Shown here in pieces: positions 23,425-32,384 of a stretch of 41,993 bases of DNA. The notes under the pieces were generated by a model. That model saw only the letters and a list, made by a program, of their open reading frames with translations. It made no database searches and was not told the DNA's origin. Both the position numbers and the translations under genes were made by a program. The stretch's first letter is position 1. Each line of letters begins with the position of its first letter. Source of the stretch: an uncultured Bacteroidales bacterium (GTDB taxonomy: Bacteria > Bacteroidota > Bacteroidia > Bacteroidales > F082); assembly GCA_947305795.1 (NCBI GenBank), contig CAMZEK010000021.1, forward strand, positions 1-41,993, given 5' to 3'.

Positions 23425-26055
23425 ATGAAAAGATCCAATTTTTTGAAAGTTTTATTCTCAACAGTCTTCATTTTATTGACTATCTTATGCATGGCTCAAC
23501 CCCCAGGTGGTCGTCCCCCGGGCGGTCGTCCCCCTGGTGGTCCTCCTCCAGGCCGTCCTCCTATGGGCGACCGGCAATGGGGTCAAAACGAGCCTAACAT
23601 GAACGTCAGAAAGAAAAAACGGGTGCGTGAAGGCGACACGTTCCAAGTGATTGGCTTGTTGCGCGATGCCAGCAACGACGAGTTTTTACCCTACGTCAAT
23701 ATTGCCATCCTCGACTCCATTGACTCCACTTTCGTTAAGGGTGGCATCTCTGATATCAATGGCCGTTTCGAAATCAATGAAGTGCCTCAAGGCGGGATGC
23801 TTTTGCGTGTTTCAGCTATTGGATACGAGAATTTCGTTTTGCCGTTCCACGTGAGCAACAACACTAATCTTGGCACATTGCGCATCAATCCTGGAGTGAC
23901 CTCTCTTGAAGAGGTCACCGTAACGGCTGAGAAACCACTTTATGCCATGGATGGCGAGAAACTTGTCTACAATGTCAGCGAAGACCCGTCCATCCAGACG
24001 GGAACCACCGAGGATGCCTTGCAGAATGCACCTGGTGTGGAGGTCGACGTGGAGGGCAACATTACCTTGCGCGGCGTGTCAAGCGTGGAGATTTGGATCA
24101 ACGACAAGCCCTCGAAACTTACCGAAGAAAACCTCAAGACCTATCTCCAGACCTTGCCCGCTAACGCCATCGCACGTATCGAGACCATCACCAACCCGTC
24201 GGCGAAATATGCTACCGATGCAGAGGCAGTCATCAACATTGTCACCTCGGCGCACATCAAGAGCAACCAGTTCGTCAGCTTTGGTGTGAACGGCTCCAAC
24301 CAGCCTTTCGTTTCACCTTGGATCAGTTACATGTGGAAAAAGGAAAAGCTGAGCATCAACCTGTTTGCCTCGGGGCGTTACAGCGACAGAATCAACACCA
24401 CCGAAAGCTGGGAGCTGAAACGCGAGGATGCCGCTACCGTGGGATTATTTGATTCAGTTTGGTATAAGACCACAAAACAGGAAAATGATAACCGTGGCAT
24501 CAGTGGCAATCTTTTCATGAATATCAACTATGAGATTGATTCCACCAGCGAAATCTCTTTCGATGGAGGAGGCTTTTACAATAACAACCACAGTTTTGGT
24601 AGGAGTCGAGATGAGCAGACTTTCTATGAACTGCCAGTCGATAGTGTGTTAGCTTACAGTATCGGCGACACAAGCGTTTCCCAATCTGGTTTTGGACACG
24701 TTGGAGTTGACTACACCAAGAAGTTTGACGATAAGGGACACAATCTGCGCCTCGGTTTGAACACCAGACTCAACAGGAACGCTACCAACCAGTATTACAA
24801 TCGTTTCTACGATGTTTACACCGACCTTGACGAAAACCGATACCTATTGACCGACCAGTTTGGCTTTGGTGTCAATCTCGATGCGCGCTACAACCGTCCC
24901 TACAGCGAGAACGGCGAACTCAGCTACGGTTTGCGTGCCGACTATCAGATGCATAACAACGACTACAAGCGTTATTATTCCAACGATGGCGGCCTCAATT
25001 ATGACAGCATTGACGTGCTTCGCACCTACCATTTCAATGGCTCAGAGACGGGCATAAATGCTGATGTCAACTGGACTCATCGATGGGGCGGATTCACACT
25101 CAGCACGGGTTTGGGTGTCGGCAATGACCGTGTCTATTACGATTATGTTAGTGATATGCCATTTGCCGATAAGACTACGCTTTTTTTCTGGAATGTGCGT
25201 CCCTCTATCCACTTGACATATCGCACAGAGAGTATGCACAATTTCAAGCTTAACTACTCGTTGCGCATGTCGCATCCCGATGAGGACGAAATCAGCATGT
25301 TCCGCAGGTATGGCCAGGACAGCTATTCGACAGGCAATCCCAATGGACTCAAGAATGGTTACACCCACAATATGGAAGCGGGATGGCAGAAGTTCTTTGA
25401 GCGTTTCGGCAACATCGGCCTTGAGGCATACGGCCGTTTAAGCACCAATGAAATCAGCTCGCTGACCGACTCGGAATATGACGAATTCCTTGACCGCATA
25501 GTGAGCTACTCGATGCCTTACAACATGGGAACTTCATGGCGCTATGGTGCCTCCCTCAACATGACCTACCGCCCGACTGGTTTCTTCAATGTGCGCCTTT
25601 ATGCCAACCTGTATGACTACGGCTACAAGATGGAATATGACCGCAATGGCATTCATCAGATTGACCAACGCGATAAGTGGTCGTGGAGCGTGCGCGTCAA
25701 CGCATGGGCCAAACTTTTCGACCGGCTGCAACTCACAGCTTCGGCCAACTACAACTCGCCAACCATCGGTCTGATGAGCGAGCGCAAGGCGCGTTATTAT
25801 CTCAACATGGGTCTACGCAGCGACTTTTTCAAACGCCGTCTGTCGGTGTTTGTCAACGTGCAGGATATCTTCAACTGGGGAGCGAAGATTGGCTCAGGTT
25901 CTACCAACACCAATCCTTATTACCTCAGCGACAGCACCCGAAAGATGCTCAACAGCCGCTATATCTCGGCAGGCTTCACCCTCCGTTTCGGTAAGATGGA
26001 ACTCGAGCAGAGAGCCAAGGAAGGTGATGGCGAGGCGGGGGATAGTTTGGAGTGA
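23425..26055 (+). CDS. TonB-dependent receptor-like outer-membrane protein
   Basis: The 876-residue product starts with a signal peptide (MKRSNFLKVLFSTVFILLTILCMA) and then a proline/glycine/arginine repeat (about 26-48). A carboxypeptidase-regulatory-like domain follows (about 72-155; FQVIGLLRDASNDEFLPYVNI). The plug domain (about 165-280) includes EEVTVTAEKPLY, LQNAPGVEVDVEGNITLRG and IARIETITNPSAKYATDAEAV. A long barrel ends in RYISAGFTLRFGKMELEQR. This is the outer-membrane barrel family PF14905 type often linked to TonB-energised uptake or surface display. Neighbours give no substrate clue; no SusD-like gene follows. A strong terminator lies after it, so it appears monocistronic. Confidence 0.88.
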   Translation: MKRSNFLKVLFSTVFILLTILCMAQPPGGRPPGGRPPGGPPPGRPPMGDRQWGQNEPNMNVRKKKRVREGDTFQVIGLLRDASNDEFLPYVNIAILDSIDSTFVKGGISDINGRFEINEVPQGGMLLRVSAIGYENFVLPFHVSNNTNLGTLRINPGVTSLEEVTVTAEKPLYAMDGEKLVYNVSEDPSIQTGTTEDALQNAPGVEVDVEGNITLRGVSSVEIWINDKPSKLTEENLKTYLQTLPANAIARIETITNPSAKYATDAEAVINIVTSAHIKSNQFVSFGVNGSNQPFVSPWISYMWKKEKLSINLFASGRYSDRINTTESWELKREDAATVGLFDSVWYKTTKQENDNRGISGNLFMNINYEIDSTSEISFDGGGFYNNNHSFGRSRDEQTFYELPVDSVLAYSIGDTSVSQSGFGHVGVDYTKKFDDKGHNLRLGLNTRLNRNATNQYYNRFYDVYTDLDENRYLLTDQFGFGVNLDARYNRPYSENGELSYGLRADYQMHNNDYKRYYSNDGGLNYDSIDVLRTYHFNGSETGINADVNWTHRWGGFTLSTGLGVGNDRVYYDYVSDMPFADKTTLFFWNVRPSIHLTYRTESMHNFKLNYSLRMSHPDEDEISMFRRYGQDSYSTGNPNGLKNGYTHNMEAGWQKFFERFGNIGLEAYGRLSTNEISSLTDSEYDEFLDRIVSYSMPYNMGTSWRYGASLNMTYRPTGFFNVRLYANLYDYGYKMEYDRNGIHQIDQRDKWSWSVRVNAWAKLFDRLQLTASANYNSPTIGLMSERKARYYLNMGLRSDFFKRRLSVFVNVQDIFNWGAKIGSGSTNTNPYYLSDSTRKMLNSRYISAGFTLRFGKMELEQRAKEGDGEAGDSLE
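23500..23568 (+). repeat. 15-base coding repeat giving a PPGGR-type segment
   Basis: Successive 15-base units begin at 23500, 23515, 23530 and 23545, with a partial fifth at 23560. They encode PPGGR, PPGGR, PPGGP, PPGRP and PMG-like blocks directly after the signal peptide of the TonB receptor. Third positions differ between units (CCA/CCG/CCT, GGT/GGC). Confidence 0.85.
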
Positions 26056-26081
26056 TGTTTGAATATGGCTTAGGCTTATGA

Positions 26082-26129
26082 CAATGGCCGCTCTCACAAA
26101 TTGTGGAAGCGGCCATTGCTTTTGCTTTT
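26082..26129 (+). terminator. Rho-independent terminator of the TonB-receptor gene
   Basis: CAATGGCCGCT (26082-26092) pairs perfectly with AGCGGCCATTG (26108-26118), with an inner CACA/TGTG stem, and is followed by a T-rich tail (cttttgctttt). It lies 26 bases after the stop codon at 26055. Confidence 0.8.
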
Positions 26130-26187
26130 GAAGCCATGTCATCCCTGCGGCTGGCGGTGCGGTAGCATGGGATCTATGGCTTCAAAA
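26126..26187. repeat. Second long inverted repeat, role unclear
   Basis: TTTTGAAGCCAT (26126-26137) pairs perfectly with ATGGCTTCAAAA (26176-26187), and ATCCC/GGGAT (26141-26145/26169-26173) extends the stem. The loop is G-rich. Neither strand shows a T-run after the stem, so it is not a standard terminator. It lies between the TonB-receptor terminator and the end of the M16 gene. Confidence 0.6.
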
Positions 26188-26287
26188 GGCGTTACTTCTT
26201 CAAGCCGCCGCGCATAGATTCCTTGCTTACGCACATATCAACACACGGAAATGCTCTGCATTCGACGGAGTCAATGACATGCGCGGA

Positions 26288-29215
26288 CTAGTACCCAAAA
26301 ATCTCCTCCGTACTCAAACGCTTAACAGGTCCAAGCGCCTGGATGGCCTTCATGTCTAGTTCTTTCTCGTCGCCGAGGATGACGTAACGGTAGGGCTTGT
26401 TGGCCATTTGTTCCTTTTCGAACTTCACGATGTCTTGCAGGGTGATGTTGGGTAAGGCGTTGTATATGCGCTCATTGAGGTCGTAGTCGATGCCGCGCAT
26501 TTGGGCATTCAGCCAGGCATTGATAAGGCCGAACTTGGTGGTGCGCTGGCTAGCCAAACGCTTGGTAAGGGCTTCCTTGGCAATGCCAAAGGCCTGCTCG
26601 CTTTCGGGCATTTCGTTGAGGATTTCCAAGAAATGACCGACGGCATCCATCATCTTGTCGTTTTGCGTGATGATGTGGGTGAAGAAATACTCCGGCTGGT
26701 CGGTGTAGTTGGGCTCGATGTAGGCAGCGTAGGCATTGTAGGCCAGACCGCGTGCCTCACGCATCTCTTGGAACACGATAGTGTTCATGCCACCGCCATA
26801 GTATTCGTTGAACAGGGCCTTCACAGCGGCCTCGTCGGGGTTCCACAGACGTTGCTCGTTGTGAATCATGCGCATGTAGATATTCTTGGCATCGTAAGGC
26901 GCAATGAGGATTTCGTTCTCTGGCGTGGGTTGCAACTCATAGTGTTTGCCTTCGGGAACGGCTTGCAGCTCGGCCACGGTCTTGTGGTTCTCGGTGACAG
27001 TAGCGGCCATTTCTTTCTCGCTCATCGGGCCATAATACAACACGGTGTGTTCATAGTTCTTGAGGTTCTTCAGCAGGTCGAGCAACTCCTGTGGGTCGAG
27101 CTGGCGGAGTTGTTCGGGCGAGAGTTGGTTGTGCTGCGAGTTGTAAGAGCCGTAAAGTCCGTACTGTACCAAGGCGTTGAAGTTGCTGCGTTGGTTCAGT
27201 TTGGCATCCATGCGGGCCTTCTCCAACTGCTGGATGCACATCTCAGCCACCATCGGGTCGGCCTGGGCGTTCTGCATCACGTTCTCCAACAGGGCCAAGG
27301 CTTTAGGCATGTTTTCGCTCAAACCATACAGATTGACCGTGATGCTGCGGCTGCCCACATTGATATAGTATTCGCAAGCCAATTTGTAGAACTGCTGCTT
27401 GATTTGCTCGTTGCTGAGTTGGTCGGTGCCGAGGTATTCAAGGTAATCGGCGGCCATGCCATAGCGCAAATCGGACTCATCGCCAAATTCGTAACGGAAG
27501 ACCAAAGTGAAGCGGCCGTTTTCCTTGTTTTGCACATAAATATAGGGCAGGTTAGCCTCGGTTTTGCCGAAGGTCAGGTCTTTCTTGAAGTCGACGAAAC
27601 GGGGCTGGATGGGCTGTACCTCGGCGTTTTGAACTTCGGTCACGAAATCGCTCACAAGGTCACGGTTGGTCGGGATGGGAGTGATGGCAGGCTTGTCGAT
27701 TTTCTTTTGGTTTTCATCTGCACCTTGACGCTTGTAAACCACCACATAGTTGTCTTTGAAATGCTTGTTGGCGAAGGCCACAATTTGCTCCTTGGTCATG
27801 TTGGAGATGCGGTCGAGATAGCCGACTTGCTGGCTCCATGGCACTTCATTAATATAGGTGCTGACGAACATGTTGGCACGGGACATGTTTCTTTCTAACA
27901 TGGTGTAGAAATTCAGCTTGGCATTGTTCACAATCGAAGGCAGCAGGTCGTCAGAGAAGTCGCCGGCCTTCAGCTTCTCGATTTCTGCGAGAAGCAGGTC
28001 TTTGGCTTCTTCGAGGGGCTGACCTTCATTGGGCGAACCCCCGAGAATGAATGCGCTGTAGTCGCGGTTGCTGCTTGAGCCGCCCCATGCGTAGAGCATC
28101 CGCATCTGCTGGTTGATGTCCAAGTCGATGAGGCCGGCAGTGCCGTTGCTGAGCATCTCGCCGATGATGTCCAAGGTGTCGCATTGGAGGGAGTTGCCAC
28201 GGTCAAAGCGCCAGCCAATCATGATGTTTTCGGCTTCCAAACCGTAGACAGCGGTGTCTTTGGGTGCAGTGATGGGCTTTAACGGTGCAAATTCGGGCTG
28301 TTTCACGTCCTTGCCAGGTTCCCAACTGCCAAAATACTTGTCGATGATGGCAATGACTTCGTCAGGATTGAAGTCGCCAGCCATGCAGATGGCCACGTTG
28401 TTCGGACGATACCACTTGTTGAAGTAGTTCTTGATGTTGGTGATACTAGGATTCTTCAAGTGCTCCTGCGTTCCAATGGTGGTTTGGGTGCCGTAGGGGT
28501 GGGTGGGGAAGAGCATAGCATTCAGGGCTTCCCAAACTTTTCGGCTGTCCTGCGCGATGCCGATGTTGTACTCTTCATACACGGCCTCTAACTCGGTGTG
28601 GAAACCACGGATGACCATGTTCTGGAAGCGGTCGGCCTGAATCTTGGCCCAGTTCTCGATTTCGTTCGAGGGGATGTCCTCAGTGTAGCAGGTCACGTCC
28701 TCGGAGGTGTAGGCGTTGGTGCCTTCCGCGCCGATGGTCGACATGAGCTTGTCGTACTCGTTGGGAATGAAATACTGCGCTGCCAACTGGCTCACCGAGT
28801 CGATTTCATGGTAGGCCACGCGGCGTTCCTCGGGGTCGGTAAGGGTGCGATACTTTTCGTAGCGGGCCTCGATGTCGTCAAGCAATACTTTTTCAGCTTC
28901 GGCATTGGTGGTGCCGAAGTGTGTGGTGCCTTTGAACATCAGGTGTTCGAGATAGTGCGCCAAGCCTGTAGTTTCAGCGGGGTCGTTCTTTGAACCGGTA
29001 CGCACGGCGATATAAGTCTGGATGCGCGGCTCCTCGTTGTTGACGCTCAGATAGACGGTCAAGCCGTTGTTTAAAGTGTAGATGCGGGCTTCGGTAAGGT
29101 CGCCCTTTACGGTTTCATACTTGTACTTGCTTTCTTGCTTCTTGTTGCAAGCGCAAAACAGCATGACGAGTGCCATGCCAAACAGCATGGTCTTTAAATG
29201 TCTTGGAGTTTTCAT
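26288..29215 (-). CDS. M16-family zinc protease lipoprotein
   Basis: The 975-residue protein has a lipoprotein signal ending LFCAC (Cys23). It carries two M16 halves. The N-terminal half has the inverted zinc motif HYLEH (87-91) within TGLAHYLEHLMFKGT, and ELEAVYEEYNI supplies the third zinc ligand. Typical M16 features follow: HPYGTQTTIGTQEHL, WYRPNNVAICMAGDF, and in the inactive C-terminal half GGGMNTIVFQEMREARGLAYN. It probably cleaves peptides in the periplasm or at the outer membrane. It has a -7 box of its own and follows the blaI-blaR1 operon after a 255-base spacer. Family assignment is firm; the substrate is unknown. Confidence 0.92.
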   Translation of the reverse strand: MKTPRHLKTMLFGMALVMLFCACNKKQESKYKYETVKGDLTEARIYTLNNGLTVYLSVNNEEPRIQTYIAVRTGSKNDPAETTGLAHYLEHLMFKGTTHFGTTNAEAEKVLLDDIEARYEKYRTLTDPEERRVAYHEIDSVSQLAAQYFIPNEYDKLMSTIGAEGTNAYTSEDVTCYTEDIPSNEIENWAKIQADRFQNMVIRGFHTELEAVYEEYNIGIAQDSRKVWEALNAMLFPTHPYGTQTTIGTQEHLKNPSITNIKNYFNKWYRPNNVAICMAGDFNPDEVIAIIDKYFGSWEPGKDVKQPEFAPLKPITAPKDTAVYGLEAENIMIGWRFDRGNSLQCDTLDIIGEMLSNGTAGLIDLDINQQMRMLYAWGGSSSNRDYSAFILGGSPNEGQPLEEAKDLLLAEIEKLKAGDFSDDLLPSIVNNAKLNFYTMLERNMSRANMFVSTYINEVPWSQQVGYLDRISNMTKEQIVAFANKHFKDNYVVVYKRQGADENQKKIDKPAITPIPTNRDLVSDFVTEVQNAEVQPIQPRFVDFKKDLTFGKTEANLPYIYVQNKENGRFTLVFRYEFGDESDLRYGMAADYLEYLGTDQLSNEQIKQQFYKLACEYYINVGSRSITVNLYGLSENMPKALALLENVMQNAQADPMVAEMCIQQLEKARMDAKLNQRSNFNALVQYGLYGSYNSQHNQLSPEQLRQLDPQELLDLLKNLKNYEHTVLYYGPMSEKEMAATVTENHKTVAELQAVPEGKHYELQPTPENEILIAPYDAKNIYMRMIHNEQRLWNPDEAAVKALFNEYYGGGMNTIVFQEMREARGLAYNAYAAYIEPNYTDQPEYFFTHIITQNDKMMDAVGHFLEILNEMPESEQAFGIAKEALTKRLASQRTTKFGLINAWLNAQMRGIDYDLNERIYNALPNITLQDIVKFEKEQMANKPYRYVILGDEKELDMKAIQALGPVKRLSTEEIFGY

Positions 29216-29251
29216 TTTGAATTGATTAAGTTTACTAATTCATATCCGCGG

Positions 29252-29259
29252 CAAAATTA
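29252..29259 (-). promoter_or_regulatory. -7 box of the M16 gene
   Basis: TAATTTTG on the minus strand matches TAnnTTTG 36 bases before the ATG at 29215. Confidence 0.55.
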
Positions 29260-29389
29260 GTTAAAATCAAGTCATCTTTTATAAGCAAGTTACAATAATC
29301 TTTGAAGGGCCGTTTCTTCCGAAAGAATTCGCTTTTTATCTCAAGTAAAGCCCACGAGGTTTTGTGTTTTACTCACATAGTGCATTTTA

Positions 29390-29460
29390 TAGGGCTGTCA
29401 CACTGTGGCAGCCGCATAAGGTTTTCCCCATCATGCGGCTGCCGTGGTACGACAGCCCTA
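29390..29460. repeat. Long imperfect inverted repeat after blaR1
   Basis: TAGGGCTGTC (29390-29399) pairs with GACAGCCCTA (29451-29460), and GGCAGCCGCAT (29407-29417) pairs with ATGCGGCTGCC (29433-29443) around a 15-base loop. It begins 11 bases past the blaR1 stop on the minus strand. No T-run follows on either strand, so it may end or stabilise the transcript without being a classic terminator, or be a small repeat element. Confidence 0.65.
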
Positions 29461-29470
29461 CAACCATTAA

Positions 29471-31906
29471 TTATTTCACCACCTTCTTGAACACAATCTG
29501 TTCAATGCCGACGTCTTCCTTAAGGTCGTAGAAACTAACGGCGATGCTGCCATCTTTGTTCACGAGGAAACCGCAAGGGAGCTCTTCGCCCAGCTGGCTG
29601 CCATCGGGATTCATGGGCTGAATGGAACCGATAGTCTTGCCATCGAAAGAATAGACAAACGGCAGGCCAACGTCTTCAAAAACAGTAGACTTGCTTCCAG
29701 CTTTACTTGCGGTCAATGTCATGACGAAGTAACCACTGGTCTTGGATTCAAACTCCATATCCATGCTCATGGTATAATTGGTGCCATCTTTTTTACCAGT
29801 ACCCACACCTTCCCAAGACGTGTTTTCAAGCCCGTTTGTCGTTGAGCCATCCAACTTGAAATTGATAGGCATCATGTAACTCACGCGGACTGGTTTGCCT
29901 TCTTGTTTTCCAGGCTTCCATTTCGGCATGCCTTTAATCACACGGACAGCCTCTTCGTCGCAGCCACCGCCAATGCTGCGAAGCACTTTCACTTCATTGA
30001 CGCTGCCGTCTTTCTCGATAACGAAACTCACAAACACCCTACCTTGGATTTCCTTGTCTTTCGCCTCCTGCGGATACGTGATATTGTCCGAGACATATTT
30101 CAGTAAGGCTTGTTCGCCGCCTGGGTATTGAGGCATTTCCTCAACGATTTGATAGACACCGTTTTTGTCGGGTTTCATATCTGGTTTACTTACGTCAGCT
30201 TTTTGTGCAGGTTTCGTAGGTTGGCCATCCGATAACTTAAATGTAAGCGGCATCATGTAGCTGACACGGACTGGCTTGCCATCTTTAATGCCAGGCTTCC
30301 ATTTCGGCATGGCACTGATGACACGAACAGCTTCTTCATCACAGCCACCACCGATGCCCCGCATGACTTTCACATTGGACACGCTTCCGTCTTTCTCGAC
30401 AACGAAACTGACGAACACACGACCATCGATTTCCTTGTCTTTGGCCTCTTGTGGATACTTGACATTGTTAGCGACGAACTTCATCATAGCGGCTTCTCCA
30501 CCTGGGAATTGAGGCATTTCGTCAACGATTTGATAGATGCTGTCACCAACGGATTTGTTTTTCAGTGTTTGATAAAGATCTTCTTTGACGGCTTGGAAAC
30601 TGCTATCGATGCCCACATTTGTCACCTCGACATTGATGTCCTCGTCGGTCATGATTTTGTTTTTGAGTTTGTTGACAATGTCACCTGAAATAGTGAAAGG
30701 ATCCATGCTGTACATCATCGTATCACCATGCTTTTCAACCTCTCTGATGGTGAAATTGATGTTAGGGTTAGGCGTTCCTTCGGCTGTGAAATTTTTTACC
30801 GTGAAAGTCTTTCGCAGCTCTCCCGTAAACGGGTCGACAGCTTCGGAACTCTCAAACTTGGTGTATGTGCCGTCTTCGTAGTAGACAACGGTGTCCTTCA
30901 ACTGCATCTGGGTTCCGTCGTCATTGAAAAGCTCGAAGTCCCCCATTTGGATAGTGAGAACGTCCTTCTTAATGGCATCTGACTTTTGTTCTTGTGCCGT
31001 CACTTTCGTGTTGGCAATCATCAGGATAGCCAGCACCGGCAATGTCGCCAAGAGCCTCCACCAGAGGCCCTTGGCCTTTTCATTCTTTGTAATCATCTTG
31101 ATTCGTTTTTTGGTAAGGATTAAACTGAAATTATTGCTCATTTTGCTGAAATCGACAGCCGTGCACTGCTGCAAAATCAGCATCATGTAGTTCTTTTTGT
31201 CAACGCCGGTGGCCACCACGTCGCGGTCTGCCTGGTATTCGTGAAGGCTCTGCAACTCCTTTTTATACAAGTAAACGAATGGATTGAACCATTGCAGAAT
31301 CATCATCACCTCAGCAAAAAGGATGTCATACGAATGGCGGTGACTGATGTGGCTCATCTCGTGCCGCATGATGTCGGGATCCACGTTTTCGTTGGGGAAG
31401 AAGGCATAACGGAAAAAGGAGAAGGAGCCTTGCTCACGGCCCGTGAACACCGCCGTGCAGCCGCTCATCTTGCGCTTTGGCGAGCGGATGATGAGCGCGA
31501 CGAGTTTCCCCAACTTGAAGAGAAACAGCAGCGTCATCACGCCGACACCTATTAAATAAATGCCGCCCACGACTTGCCAAAGGCTGAAACGCGAAGGCGT
31601 GGCATTGGTGGTCACAGTCACTTCGGGCAATACGGGCTGACCGTCAGGCGTGACGATGACTTCGCTCAACATGATTCCGCCACCAAACAGGTTTTGCTTC
31701 AACACCACCATCTGCTGTGATTCCATTCCCGAAAGCAGGCCGAGCAAAGGCATGGCCAAGGCTATCAACAGGCTTGTCAGCAGAAAGAAACGGTTAAAAA
31801 ACAGGCGGTTGCTGTTGCGGAACAATAGGCGATACACCAACCAAAAAACCGCGACGGTGGCTGCGATGGGTAGCAGATGACCGATAATCAATTCTTGTGC
31901 TTTCAT
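29471..31906 (-). CDS. blaR1: BlaR1-like M56 sensor peptidase with two TonB modules and an extra C-terminal domain
   Basis: The 811-residue protein begins with hydrophobic segments (about 8-28, 40-58, 112-135) enclosing an M56 peptidase with the zinc motif HEMSH (182-186) and LHEYQADRDV (222-231). A further membrane segment lies near 285-300. The periplasmic part holds two TonB C-terminal-type modules (about 457-557 and 585-685). Each has YPQEAKDKEI.GRVFVSF, GGGCDEEAVRVI and GKPVRVSYMMP. A last domain of about 110 residues (NTSWEGVGTGKKDG to the end) is lipocalin-like in pattern. BlaR1 proteins sense cell-wall stress and inactivate BlaI. The gene follows blaI by three bases in one operon. The C-terminal architecture is unusual, and its ligand is unknown. 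Confidence 0.88.
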   Translation of the reverse strand: MKAQELIIGHLLPIAATVAVFWLVYRLLFRNSNRLFFNRFFLLTSLLIALAMPLLGLLSGMESQQMVVLKQNLFGGGIMLSEVIVTPDGQPVLPEVTVTTNATPSRFSLWQVVGGIYLIGVGVMTLLFLFKLGKLVALIIRSPKRKMSGCTAVFTGREQGSFSFFRYAFFPNENVDPDIMRHEMSHISHRHSYDILFAEVMMILQWFNPFVYLYKKELQSLHEYQADRDVVATGVDKKNYMMLILQQCTAVDFSKMSNNFSLILTKKRIKMITKNEKAKGLWWRLLATLPVLAILMIANTKVTAQEQKSDAIKKDVLTIQMGDFELFNDDGTQMQLKDTVVYYEDGTYTKFESSEAVDPFTGELRKTFTVKNFTAEGTPNPNINFTIREVEKHGDTMMYSMDPFTISGDIVNKLKNKIMTDEDINVEVTNVGIDSSFQAVKEDLYQTLKNKSVGDSIYQIVDEMPQFPGGEAAMMKFVANNVKYPQEAKDKEIDGRVFVSFVVEKDGSVSNVKVMRGIGGGCDEEAVRVISAMPKWKPGIKDGKPVRVSYMMPLTFKLSDGQPTKPAQKADVSKPDMKPDKNGVYQIVEEMPQYPGGEQALLKYVSDNITYPQEAKDKEIQGRVFVSFVIEKDGSVNEVKVLRSIGGGCDEEAVRVIKGMPKWKPGKQEGKPVRVSYMMPINFKLDGSTTNGLENTSWEGVGTGKKDGTNYTMSMDMEFESKTSGYFVMTLTASKAGSKSTVFEDVGLPFVYSFDGKTIGSIQPMNPDGSQLGEELPCGFLVNKDGSIAVSFYDLKEDVGIEQIVFKKVVK
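29852..30538 (-). repeat. Internal tandem duplication of the TonB module in blaR1
   Basis: Segments 30236-30538 and 29852-30154 encode near-identical TonB modules offset by about 384 bases. The protein copies are much more alike than a diverged domain pair, while many codons differ at third positions. Confidence 0.8.
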
Positions 31907-31909
31907 GGC

Positions 31910-32326
31910 TTATTTCCTTTCTGAAGCGATGGCCTCGTCGATGGTTTTTCTCATTTCCTCCAACTCCTCGATGCTGAAATTCTCCTTTTTGGCGAAAGCT
32001 GAAACAAGGGTGAGGTATGAATTGTTGAAGTAGCGCTCCACCACGCTTCCGAGGTAGCGCTGTGAGTATTCCTCCTTGCTGATAAGCGGGCTGTAACGGT
32101 TGGCGCGACAAAACGTCTCGTGCCTCACAAAGCCCTTCTTTTCCAGGATTTTGATGACAGTCAGCACCGTGTTGTAGGCAGGCTTGGGTTCGGGGAAGGC
32201 TGCCATAATCTCATTGGCAAAGCCCTGTCCAATTTTCCAGAGGACTTGCATCACTTGTTCTTCCCCTTTGGTCAACTCTCTCATTACGATTGTGTTAGAG
32301 CTTGAATTTTCTTTTTTTCGTGCCAT
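31910..32326 (-). CDS. blaI: BlaI/MecI-family transcriptional repressor
   Basis: The 138-residue winged-helix protein shows the BlaI signature: LTKGEEQVMQVLWKIGQGFANEIM, PKPAYNTVLTVIKILEKKGFV and a C-terminal dimerisation region ending EELEEMRKTIDEAI. It would bind operator DNA as a dimer and be cleaved when BlaR1 is activated. The gene lies three bases upstream of blaR1 in the same operon. The start at 32326 (MARKKENSS) is preferred over an in-frame extension to 32386, which overlaps the -7 box; 32284 (MRELTKGEE) is a shorter alternative. No beta-lactamase gene is nearby, so the regulated genes are probably the operon itself and distant targets. Confidence 0.92.
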   Translation of the reverse strand: MARKKENSSSNTIVMRELTKGEEQVMQVLWKIGQGFANEIMAAFPEPKPAYNTVLTVIKILEKKGFVRHETFCRANRYSPLISKEEYSQRYLGSVVERYFNNSYLTLVSAFAKKENFSIEELEEMRKTIDEAIASERK

Positions 32327-32357
32327 TTTATTCGGAGTTTTGATTGTTATTTCATTG

Positions 32358-32365
32358 CAAAAATA
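32358..32365 (-). promoter_or_regulatory. -7 box of the blaI-blaR1 operon
   Basis: TATTTTTG on the minus strand is an exact consensus match 31 bases before the ATG at 32326. TTG at 32386-32384 may be its -33 element, with an 18-base spacer. Confidence 0.65.
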
Positions 32366-32384
32366 CAGAACTTTTTGAATATAC

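Noticed and set aside
23500..23568. Tandem repeats as a CRISPR or noncoding satellite
   Set aside because: The units are in frame and encode PPGGR-like blocks in a well-supported receptor gene.
26501..27898. Long open frame of 465 codons on the plus strand
   Set aside because: It lies entirely antisense to the M16 protease gene, whose protein is a clear family match. The antisense product is Val/Leu/His-rich without domains, a by-product of codon use.
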